Assembly (NCBI GenBank): GCA_947070915.1
Contig: CAMTDY010000176.1
Coordinates: 1-5,858, forward strand
Length of the DNA stretch: 5,858 nt
Source: an uncultured Roseburia sp.
GTDB lineage: Bacteria; Bacillota; Clostridia; Lachnospirales; Lachnospiraceae
Reading direction: 5' to 3'
Numbering within the stretch: the first letter of the stretch is position 1; the number at the start of each line of letters is the position of its first letter. The notes below the pieces were generated by a model, which did not search any database, was not told the origin of the DNA, and worked only from the letters and a program-made list of their open reading frames with translations. The translations under genes were made by a program, and so were the position numbers. Shown here piece after piece: positions 1 to 5,858 of the stretch.

Positions 1-1499
1 TTAACTTAGACCACACCCTACCATTTCACAATAATGTGACCTACTGTGTGGGGACAGGGCGTATGGGGCTGGCACTTCACAGGGAATACTGGGATCAGCT
101 GGCATTTGTCCAGAAAAGAATAGGATTTTCTTACATACGGGGACATGGTCTTTTCTGTGATGACATGGCGATTTATCAGGAGTATAAGGATTCCGAGGGG
201 AATATTAAATCAGAATATAATTTCACATATCTGGACAGAGTTATTGACAGTTACCTGGAACTCCAGATCCGGCCCTTCCTGGAACTTGGCTTTATGCCTG
301 AGAAACTTGCCTCCGGCACTCAGACACAGTTTTACTGGAAAGGAAATGTGACGCCGCCCAAAGACTACGACCGGTGGTGTGCGCTGGTTCAGGCGACACT
401 CAAGCATCTGCTCTCCCGCTACGGTGAAACGGAGGTGCTCAGCTGGCCGGTGGAAGTGTGGAATGAACCAAACCTGAAAGGTTTCTGGGAACATGCAGAT
501 ATGCCAGAATACTTTAAACTATACACCCGGACGGCGTATGCTGTCAAAGAAGTACATCCGGATTTTCAGGTGGGTGGTCCAGCGATCTGCGGAGGAAATG
601 ACGAGGTATGGATGCGGGGATTCTTAACTTACTGCAGAGAAAATAAAGTTCCCCTGGATTTTATTTCCAGGCACCACTATACCATTCATTTTCCAGAACG
701 GGACGGACACTATGACTACGCGGACCTTCAATCCAGCGAATACTCTTTTAGTACGCTGAAGCGGTGTCGTGAAATTATTGGTGAGTTTAAAGAATACGAA
801 AATCTTCCTTTTTACATCACGGAATTTAATACTGCCTACGTGCCCAATGCACCACTCCATGATACAAACCAGAACGCGGCAAGCCTCGCCCGGATCTTAT
901 CGGAGATCGGTGATTACTGTACTGGTTACTCTTATTGGACTTTTGGGGATGTATTTGAAGAACAAGGCGTGCCATTCACTCCATTTTATGGGGGATTTGG
1001 ACTTCTGGCGAACAACAGTATTCCCAAGCCCACTTTCTGGACCTTTGAGTTTTTCAAGGAATTAACAGGAAAATGTGTCTTCCGCAGTGAACACGGTGTT
1101 GTCTGCGAAAAAGAGGGAACCCTACGCGGTGTGTTGTGGAACCTTTCCTGTGAAACAGGCACGGACTCCCTTACAATTGAACTCAATCTTCCGGTTCCAT
1201 CTGGCGGGTACTGCTGTCTGCAAAAGATCGTAGATGAGACTACCTGCAATCCGCAGAAGGTGTGGCACGATCTCGGTGAGCCAGCAAATCTCACCAGCAG
1301 TCAGACACAGCTGCTTCAGGAAGCGGCAAACCCACTGATCCTGACAGAGCGGAAGACCGTCTCAGAAGATAACTTAAATATAGAATTAACATTATCCCAT
1401 GACGCCGTTGTTTATTTTGAAATCTTTCCTTCCGAGCTGACCACAGACCGGGGATTCCGGTACGGCTGGAGCCCTTCTGTGACAGAAAGTAAAGATTGA
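1..1499 (+). CDS. Glycoside hydrolase family 39 protein (beta-xylosidase type), 5' end outside window
   Basis: The frame is open from base 3 to the stop at 1497-1499, giving at least 498 residues. A GTG at 36 could serve as a start, but the 11 codons before it (NLDHTLPFHNN) already read like the GH39 N-terminus, so the true start is probably upstream. Counting from that GTG, the family hallmarks appear in order: RGHGLFCDDM near 35-44; VWNEPN with the predicted acid/base Glu144 (bases 465-467); SRHHYT near 211; YITEFN with the predicted nucleophile Glu263 (822-824); YSYWTFGDVFEE near 298-309; and the YGGFGLL segment that closes the (beta/alpha)8 barrel. A C-terminal beta-rich region follows from about 340. 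GH39 members release xylose from xylo-oligosaccharides or act on related glycosides. Many clostridial members with this N-terminal pattern are, from memory, fused to an AraC-type regulator, so a sensor fusion is possible. No signal peptide can be judged. Family call is firm; exact substrate is not. Confidence 0.9.
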   Translation, partial: NLDHTLPFHNNVTYCVGTGRMGLALHREYWDQLAFVQKRIGFSYIRGHGLFCDDMAIYQEYKDSEGNIKSEYNFTYLDRVIDSYLELQIRPFLELGFMPEKLASGTQTQFYWKGNVTPPKDYDRWCALVQATLKHLLSRYGETEVLSWPVEVWNEPNLKGFWEHADMPEYFKLYTRTAYAVKEVHPDFQVGGPAICGGNDEVWMRGFLTYCRENKVPLDFISRHHYTIHFPERDGHYDYADLQSSEYSFSTLKRCREIIGEFKEYENLPFYITEFNTAYVPNAPLHDTNQNAASLARILSEIGDYCTGYSYWTFGDVFEEQGVPFTPFYGGFGLLANNSIPKPTFWTFEFFKELTGKCVFRSEHGVVCEKEGTLRGVLWNLSCETGTDSLTIELNLPVPSGGYCCLQKIVDETTCNPQKVWHDLGEPANLTSSQTQLLQEAANPLILTERKTVSEDNLNIELTLSHDAVVYFEIFPSELTTDRGFRYGWSPSVTESKD

Positions 1500-1540
1500 A
1501 CCGCCTGGCAGCCACAGACTTAATGATGGATTTAATTTAT

Positions 1541-1550
1541 AAAGGAGGGG
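1541..1550 (+). promoter_or_regulatory. Strong Shine-Dalgarno-like sequence without an obvious gene
   Basis: AAAGGAGGGG is a near-perfect ribosome binding site 42 bases after the GH39 stop. Seven bases later comes TTG at 1558, which opens a frame of only 31 codons (stop at 1651-1653). That frame runs through the terminator hairpin and then antisense into the end of the SGNH esterase gene. The small frame resembles nothing I know and is probably not a real gene. The site could be a remnant of a downstream gene lost by rearrangement, or chance purine richness. Confidence 0.3.
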
Positions 1551-1565
1551 CGTCGGTTTGAATAA

Positions 1566-1603
1566 AATCAGCGCAGCCCGGTGTTTATGGGGCTGCGCTG
1601 ATT
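1566..1603. terminator. Perfect inverted repeat, probable bidirectional terminator
   Basis: A 14-bp perfect GC-rich stem (AATCAGCGCAGCCC at 1566-1579 and its complement at 1590-1603) encloses a 10-base loop. On the minus strand it begins 4 bases after the stop codon of the SGNH esterase and is followed by GATTTTATTC, a short T-rich tail, so it fits an intrinsic terminator for the three-gene esterase operon. On the plus strand the tail is ATTCTTATTC, weaker but T-rich, so it may also end GH39 transcription. The position between two convergent genes supports a shared terminator. Confidence 0.85.
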
Positions 1604-1607
1604 ATTC

Positions 1608-3215
1608 TTATTCAAACATCGACAGATCAATGGCATCCGCCATCGCACTGTAACCATCGTAGGGATGTAGTCCATCTTCATGCGTATATTTTTCCAATAT
1701 ATTTTTAGGATTCTTAGGATCTGCCACCGCACTCTCAAAATCAATAATACCATCCACTCCGGATTCTTCCGAACGCATCCATTCATTGATCATAGTCCGT
1801 ACCTGTTCCGAAGATTCTGTATAACTATCACTTGTTCCGAAGGGGAGGATCGGCGCTCCATAGACCTTAATTCCATTTGCATGACACAACTGGATCATCT
1901 TCTTGTATTCCGGAATCAGCAGATTATATTTACTGGTTTCCTGAAGTTTAGTTATGTCATTTACACCGAATAAGATAATACAGTATTTTACGCCATCATG
2001 CTCCAGAAGATCCCTGGCAAATCTGTCCTTGCCTGCATCCGTCGGATAAGAACCAAGAATAGAGTTTGCGCCTATTCCTTCATTAATAAGTGAGACATGT
2101 TCCGTTCCCTCATTTTCCTGAAGTCTTTTCGCAAAATAATCGATCCATCTCGTATAACTGTCCGGCTTTTTGCCAAGATACGTAGCATCTGTTCCATAAC
2201 CATCTGTAATGGAATCACCAAAACATACTACTGCCCTGCTGTCCTCTGGTGACCATATGGATGCATCTGCAAGGAAAAACCAGCTCGTAGTCGTTTTAGC
2301 TGAAGAAAATCTCTCCTCTGAAACCTGATTGCCGGAAACCTGGTAGGTAGTCGCCCTTGCACCTCTGTGCCCGGTTATATTATCTCCTGGCGCCTCGCCA
2401 AAATATGTAGAAACGGCAATATTTTCAAGAGCCTCTACCGGAAATTCAACTTCATCGGTCAGAATAACCTTTCCTTTCGGGATTATAAATTCTTCTTCTC
2501 CGTTTACTGTCACCGGCGTATCGGTGGATACATCGATAGTAGAGGCATCCGCTTTGATCTGTTTGGCGAGATGAAGGGATTGGATCTCCACATCACTATT
2601 CCCATATTGATTCGACAACCGGAAACGAAGTTTATTTCCACCTGTGGTAACCCGGATAATCTGACGAACCGTAGTATCCGTGAGCGCCATTTTAGGCATG
2701 GCAGAATCTGTGGTATCACATCTTTCTTCTGCAGTTCCCCAGGTTGTCACCCATTTACACGCCTGATCTGGCAGGTCGGGCGAAGGAGATACATCCGGTG
2801 CCTTGGAAGGAACTGCCGTACCTGGCACCCCGGTGGCCGTAGGCGAGGGAACCGGAGAAGCCGTCACTTTAGGAATACTTTTTCCCTTCACGGTGATCTT
2901 GCAGGACAGCGTCCTGGACTTCTTCCCCAATTTGTAGGTTGCTTTAATCGTGGTTTTCCCGGCTTTTACGCCTCTGATCTTAGCCGATTTTCTTGTTGAT
3001 TTTATAATTTTCGCAACCTTTTTCGACTTGGAACTCCACTTTACCTTAGCCTTCTTAGAGACATTTTTTAATTTCAGAGTAACCGTTTTTCCAACGCGTA
3101 CATTCACTTGGCTACTGCCCAATTTTGGCGATTTTGCCGCCTCCACACCAGATGGCGCTGTTAATGATAACACCATCGCCAGACTAAGTGTTAAAACTCC
3201 AATATTTTTTTTCAT
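1608..3215 (-). CDS. Secreted SGNH/GDSL-family esterase (XynE-like) with lysine-rich Ig-like domain
   Basis: The 535-residue protein starts at ATG 3213-3215, chosen because AGGAGGAG lies 5 bases upstream; an in-frame ATG at 3231-3233 would place that site inside the gene. Residues 1-26 form a signal peptide (Lys start, hydrophobic core, likely cut after GVEA). Residues 28-112 form a BIG2-type Ig-like module rich in Lys and with no Asp or Glu. Residues 113-150 are a Pro/Ser/Thr linker. Residues 154-320 resemble the N-terminal beta-sandwich of XynE-like esterases (WVTTWGTAEE; LRFRLSNQYG). The hydrolase part carries block I FGDSITDGYG (Ser335), block II NEGIGANS (380s), block III FGVND (Asn419) and block V DGLHP (Asp514, His517). 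These enzymes remove acetyl or other acyl groups from polysaccharides; the precise substrate is not visible here. It is the last gene of the operon, 14 bases after esterase B. Block II has Ala383 where Gly is usual. Family call is firm; acetylxylan esterase activity is inference. Confidence 0.9.
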   Translation of the reverse strand: MKKNIGVLTLSLAMVLSLTAPSGVEAAKSPKLGSSQVNVRVGKTVTLKLKNVSKKAKVKWSSKSKKVAKIIKSTRKSAKIRGVKAGKTTIKATYKLGKKSRTLSCKITVKGKSIPKVTASPVPSPTATGVPGTAVPSKAPDVSPSPDLPDQACKWVTTWGTAEERCDTTDSAMPKMALTDTTVRQIIRVTTGGNKLRFRLSNQYGNSDVEIQSLHLAKQIKADASTIDVSTDTPVTVNGEEEFIIPKGKVILTDEVEFPVEALENIAVSTYFGEAPGDNITGHRGARATTYQVSGNQVSEERFSSAKTTTSWFFLADASIWSPEDSRAVVCFGDSITDGYGTDATYLGKKPDSYTRWIDYFAKRLQENEGTEHVSLINEGIGANSILGSYPTDAGKDRFARDLLEHDGVKYCIILFGVNDITKLQETSKYNLLIPEYKKMIQLCHANGIKVYGAPILPFGTSDSYTESSEQVRTMINEWMRSEESGVDGIIDFESAVADPKNPKNILEKYTHEDGLHPYDGYSAMADAIDLSMFE

Positions 3216-3220
3216 TTTAA

Positions 3221-3228
3221 CTCCTCCT
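3221..3228 (-). promoter_or_regulatory. Ribosome binding site deciding the start of the SGNH esterase
   Basis: AGGAGGAG (minus strand) is separated by 5 bases (TTAAA) from the ATG at 3213-3215, whose product begins MKKN, a typical signal-peptide start. It sits between the ATGA overlap at 3230-3233 and the chosen start, which argues against the upstream ATG. Confidence 0.8.
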
Positions 3229-3229
3229 A

Positions 3230-4513
3230 TCATTGAAAGATCTGAAGAGCGAAGTTATAAAGTCCGTGTTTCCACACTTTAAAGTCATGTCCACCCTCTG
3301 TCACATAGAACAGATGAGGTATCTCATTCTTTTCCAGCACTTTATGGCACTGGCCGCCCAGCGCATCTTCTCCACCCTCGCTAATTCCATTGTTAAGCAT
3401 AAGCAGCGTATGATTTTTATACTCATCCGGCAGGAGGAATGTCTCCTCGGTAAAGAGTCCGTCCTCTTTTACGCCGTTGGCCTCATAAGCAAACACTCCA
3501 AATCCCGGACTGAAGGCTGCGATATAGCCAAATGTCTCCGGCATATGAAGCCCGATGTTCAGCGATTCCCTGCCGCCCATGGAAAGTCCTGCGATCGCCG
3601 TATTCTTTCTTCCCGTCGCTATGGAATAATTTTCCTCTATATAAGGCATAAGATCGTCACGGAGATCGTTGATAAAATTATCAAATGCCGCATAATGTTC
3701 TAAAGAAAACTCCGTTACCGCCTTATCATTCGCACGGGCGCGGCAGTTTGGTATGACAATGATCATCTCTTTGGCGAGCCCCTCTGCCACCAGGTTTCCT
3801 ACCACATAAGCAGGATTTCCCTGCAGCCACTCGTCCTCATCTCCTCCGATTCCGTGAAACAGATATAACACCGGATACTCTTTTTCCGTGGTATAATCCG
3901 GGGGAACAATGACATTTACATTCCGTTTCTTACCTGTCGTGGTTGAATGATACTGTTTCTTTACAACTTTTCCATAGGCTACGCCGTCCTGCTTTTTATC
4001 AAAATCCGCAGGCACATCATAGGTAATAGGTTTAAGCTCCAATGGCGGTTCCGTCGTCGCTGCCGGAGTCTCGGTAACCGTCGCCGGCGGCTGTGATACA
4101 CTGGCTGGCGGCGTCTGGGTCGGTGCTGCTGTCGCCTGAACCGTTGGTACCGCCGTCTTAGGCGGTGGCAGTATACATTTTTCACGGGAAATCACCGTTA
4201 CCGTCCCCACCTTCTTTGTTTTCTTTTTATAGGTTTCTTTTACTGTGATCTTTACAGTTCCCGGTTTCAATGCTTTTACAACACCTTTGGAAGAAACTTT
4301 CGCGATCTTTTTGTTTGAAGATTTGAAAGTATATTTTGCCTTTTTATTCTTCCTGGTTATCTTAATCTTCTTCGATTTTTTGACCTGCAATATTATTTTC
4401 TTAGTGGAAAGCTTTGCTTTCGCCTTGGCCTTTGCCCCTGCGGGAATCCCGCCCTGGCAGACCATCGCCGCCATCAGCAGAAAGCTGATCCCCCGAAATA
4501 CTTTCTTTTTCAT
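3230..4513 (-). CDS. Secreted CE1-type esterase B (feruloyl/acetyl-xylan esterase-like) with lysine-rich Ig-like domain
   Basis: The protein has 427 residues. ATG 4511-4513 is preceded by GGAGGAAGG (4516-4524), so the start is secure. Residues 1-27 are a signal peptide (MKKKVFRG, hydrophobic core, AGA). Residues 34-107 are a BIG2-type Ig-like module with 26 Lys and a single acidic residue in 74 positions. Residues 115-163 are a Pro/Thr/Ala linker. The alpha/beta-hydrolase domain runs from about 165 to 427 and resembles the XynZ-type feruloyl esterases of carbohydrate esterase family 1: LYLFHG at 216-221 (oxyanion region), AGLSMGG with nucleophile Ser311 (bases 3581-3583), and EGGHDFKVW with His409. 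The third triad member is odd: the GxxD position of the family reads GISE, giving Glu379; Asp383 nearby is an alternative. It is the middle gene of the operon and a tandem paralogue of esterase A. It likely cleaves ester-linked side groups on plant polysaccharide outside the cell; substrate unproven. Confidence 0.9.
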   Translation of the reverse strand: MKKKVFRGISFLLMAAMVCQGGIPAGAKAKAKAKLSTKKIILQVKKSKKIKITRKNKKAKYTFKSSNKKIAKVSSKGVVKALKPGTVKITVKETYKKKTKKVGTVTVISREKCILPPPKTAVPTVQATAAPTQTPPASVSQPPATVTETPAATTEPPLELKPITYDVPADFDKKQDGVAYGKVVKKQYHSTTTGKKRNVNVIVPPDYTTEKEYPVLYLFHGIGGDEDEWLQGNPAYVVGNLVAEGLAKEMIIVIPNCRARANDKAVTEFSLEHYAAFDNFINDLRDDLMPYIEENYSIATGRKNTAIAGLSMGGRESLNIGLHMPETFGYIAAFSPGFGVFAYEANGVKEDGLFTEETFLLPDEYKNHTLLMLNNGISEGGEDALGGQCHKVLEKNEIPHLFYVTEGGHDFKVWKHGLYNFALQIFQ

Positions 4514-4530
4514 TTCCTTCCTCCATTTCT

Positions 4531-5832
4531 TTAAAATAAATATCTGGCAAAGTTATAAAAACCATTTTTCCAGACAACCCAGTCATGACCGCCGTCTAAC
4601 GTATAAAAGGTATGATGTACTCCGTTTGCCTCCAATGCGTTATGGTAACGCTGCGGCTCTTCTTTCACCATGCCATCCTGGTTTCCATTATTTATGAGCA
4701 GATATGTACTGTTCTTATAATGATCCGGCAGGGTAAAGGTCTCTTCTGTAAACAGCCCCTCTTCCGTCAGTCCATTATTGGTATAAGGAAAAATTCCGTA
4801 AGCCGGGCTGAAAGCGCCGATATATCCAACCTGGTCCGGCAGGGAAATACCGATGTTCAGCGCCACGCGTCCGCCCATGGAAAGCCCTGCAATGGCAGTA
4901 TTATCCCGTCCTGTAGCCACGGAATAGGTGCTCTCTATAAATGGCATCAGATTGTCCCTGAAATCATCGAGAAACTTGTCAAAAGAATGAACATGTTCCG
5001 GTGCAAATCCGTCTGTTGGGTTGGCAGCATCATTCTCACGGCAGCGGCAGTTTGGCATGACAACAATCATTTCCTTTGCCTCGCCTGAGGCGATCATATT
5101 ACCGATCATGTTCTGTACCTTTCCATCGATCCAGTCATTCTCATTTCCCATTCCGCCATGGAACAGATAGATCACCGGATATTTCTTTTCCTCCGTATAG
5201 CCCTCTGGAAGGATAACATTCACATTACGATTCTTTCCTGTTATCGGAGAATAGTACTGTCTCTTAACCACTTTTCCATACTGGACACCGCTCTGGCTGC
5301 TGTCAAGCTTTGCCGGCGTATCCTTGATCTCAGGGTTTACCGGAGGCTTTGGCGTCGGCGTTTCTGGTGTCTCCGTCTGTCCGGGATCTGGTGTAGGAGC
5401 CAGCGGGGAAACCGTGGGTTTTCCATTAACCGGCGTCGCAGCCGGTGTATTTACAGGCATTGGCGTCACCTTCTGCTCCGGTGTGGGCGAAGGCTTCGCT
5501 GCTTTCTTCACAGTAACTGAGACGGTTCCGATCTTTTTGGTCTTTTTACCCAGCTTTTCTTTCACTGTGATCTTCGCCTTTCCTGCCTTCTCTGCTGTCA
5601 TGACACCTTTTTTTGAAACTTTTACGATCTTCGTTTTGGACGACTGAAATAAATATTTTGCCTTTTTCTTTTTATTCTTAAGCTTAATACTTTTCTTCTG
5701 TCCGGTATTCATCGTCACCCTTTTGGTTTTGATCCCTGTCTTTTTTTCTGTTTTTGCAGTGATCAGGGAGTTTCCGCTGAACAAAACGGAAACCACCAGA
5801 GTAACGGCGATAACCCCCTTCATTTTCTTCAT
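4531..5832 (-). CDS. Secreted CE1-type esterase A (feruloyl/acetyl-xylan esterase-like) with lysine-rich Ig-like domain
   Basis: The protein has 433 residues from ATG 5830-5832. This start is preferred over ATGs at 5848-5853 because GGAGGTAGG lies just upstream of it and the product then begins MKKMKGV, a normal signal peptide. Residues 1-26 are the signal peptide (likely cut near ITA), about 27-109 a Lys-rich BIG2-type Ig-like module, and 110-175 a long Pro/Thr linker with TP-type pairs. The CE1 alpha/beta-hydrolase domain covers about 177-433: IYLFHG at 221-226, AGLSMGG with nucleophile Ser318, GNQD with Asp386, and DGGHDWVVW with His416, so the full Ser-Asp-His triad is present. XynZ-like CE1 enzymes release ferulic or other acyl groups from arabinoxylan, and this is the likely role outside the cell. 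It is the first of the three operon genes visible, ending 17 bases before esterase B. The promoter probably lies beyond the right edge. Which ester is cut cannot be told from sequence. Confidence 0.92.
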   Translation of the reverse strand: MKKMKGVIAVTLVVSVLFSGNSLITAKTEKKTGIKTKRVTMNTGQKKSIKLKNKKKKAKYLFQSSKTKIVKVSKKGVMTAEKAGKAKITVKEKLGKKTKKIGTVSVTVKKAAKPSPTPEQKVTPMPVNTPAATPVNGKPTVSPLAPTPDPGQTETPETPTPKPPVNPEIKDTPAKLDSSQSGVQYGKVVKRQYYSPITGKNRNVNVILPEGYTEEKKYPVIYLFHGGMGNENDWIDGKVQNMIGNMIASGEAKEMIVVMPNCRCRENDAANPTDGFAPEHVHSFDKFLDDFRDNLMPFIESTYSVATGRDNTAIAGLSMGGRVALNIGISLPDQVGYIGAFSPAYGIFPYTNNGLTEEGLFTEETFTLPDHYKNSTYLLINNGNQDGMVKEEPQRYHNALEANGVHHTFYTLDGGHDWVVWKNGFYNFARYLF

Positions 5833-5836
5833 TGTA

Positions 5837-5845
5837 CCTACCTCC
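5837..5845 (-). promoter_or_regulatory. Ribosome binding site deciding the start of esterase A
   Basis: GGAGGTAGG on the minus strand, with GGAGG eight bases before the ATG at 5830-5832. The longer frame opening with two ATGs at 5848-5853 would put this site inside the coding region and add seven residues before the signal peptide, so the internal start is more likely. Confidence 0.75.
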
Positions 5846-5858
5846 AGCATCATTATAT

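Noticed and set aside
36..38. GTG as the start of the GH39 gene
   Set aside because: The frame stays open upstream to the window edge, the residues before it fit the family N-terminus, and no ribosome binding site precedes it (CCATTTCACAATAAT).
2367..2999. 210-codon plus-strand open frame
   Set aside because: It lies wholly antisense to the SGNH esterase, has an Arg/Gly-rich composition typical of a shadow of a Pro/Thr linker, and shows no recognisable domain.
3233..3703. 156-codon plus-strand open frame
   Set aside because: It is antisense to the catalytic region of esterase B, whose codons and motifs are clearly under selection; a matching shadow occurs opposite esterase A at 4612-5088, as expected for paralogues.
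5337..5500. Possible tandem DNA repeat (GGCGTCGGCG-like units)
   Set aside because: Units are irregular and explained by Pro/Thr codon bias in a protein linker; no fixed period is seen.
5324..5647. Plus-strand Gly/Val-rich open frame, apparently repetitive
   Set aside because: It is the reverse strand of the Pro/Thr linker and Lys-rich domain of esterase A; the repetition comes from the linker codons.
5852..5857. Perfect TATAAT on the minus strand as a -10 box for the esterase operon
   Set aside because: A transcript from it would start at about 5845, at the very edge of the ribosome binding site, leaving almost no leader, and the -35 region is outside the window. It cannot be supported without upstream sequence.

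Overview
The window looks like a carbohydrate-degradation locus from an anaerobic Gram-positive member of the Clostridia, most likely Lachnospiraceae. The evidence is moderate GC, strong GGAGG-type ribosome binding sites, lysine-rich Ig-like (BIG2-type) modules on secreted proteins, and Pro/Thr-rich linkers. The family assignment is an inference from these traits; no marker gene is present.

Left part (1-1499, + strand): the 3' part of a glycoside hydrolase family 39 gene (beta-xylosidase type). The open frame runs off the left edge of the window and both catalytic glutamates are present. Middle (1500-1607): a short convergent intergenic region with a perfect 14-bp inverted repeat, which probably terminates transcription from both sides, and an unexplained strong Shine-Dalgarno sequence.

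Right part (1608-5832, - strand): three tightly spaced genes, read right to left, that look like one operon: CE1-type esterase A (4531-5832), CE1-type esterase B (3230-4513), and an SGNH/GDSL esterase of the XynE-like type (1608-3215). All three proteins share one plan: signal peptide, lysine-rich Ig-like domain, Pro/Thr/Ser linker, catalytic esterase domain. The two CE1 genes are a diverged tandem duplication. The gaps between genes are only 17 and 14 bases.

Working model (inference): the three esterases are exported and held at the cell surface or in the wall, where they strip acyl groups (feruloyl, acetyl or similar) from plant hemicellulose. The GH39 enzyme may act on the resulting xylo-oligosaccharides, or may be the catalytic-like half of an AraC-type sensor whose N-terminus lies outside the window. 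No tRNA, rRNA, CRISPR array or mobile element was seen. The most notable points are the repeated surface-delivery module with almost no acidic residues, and the altered active-site positions in two of the three esterases.
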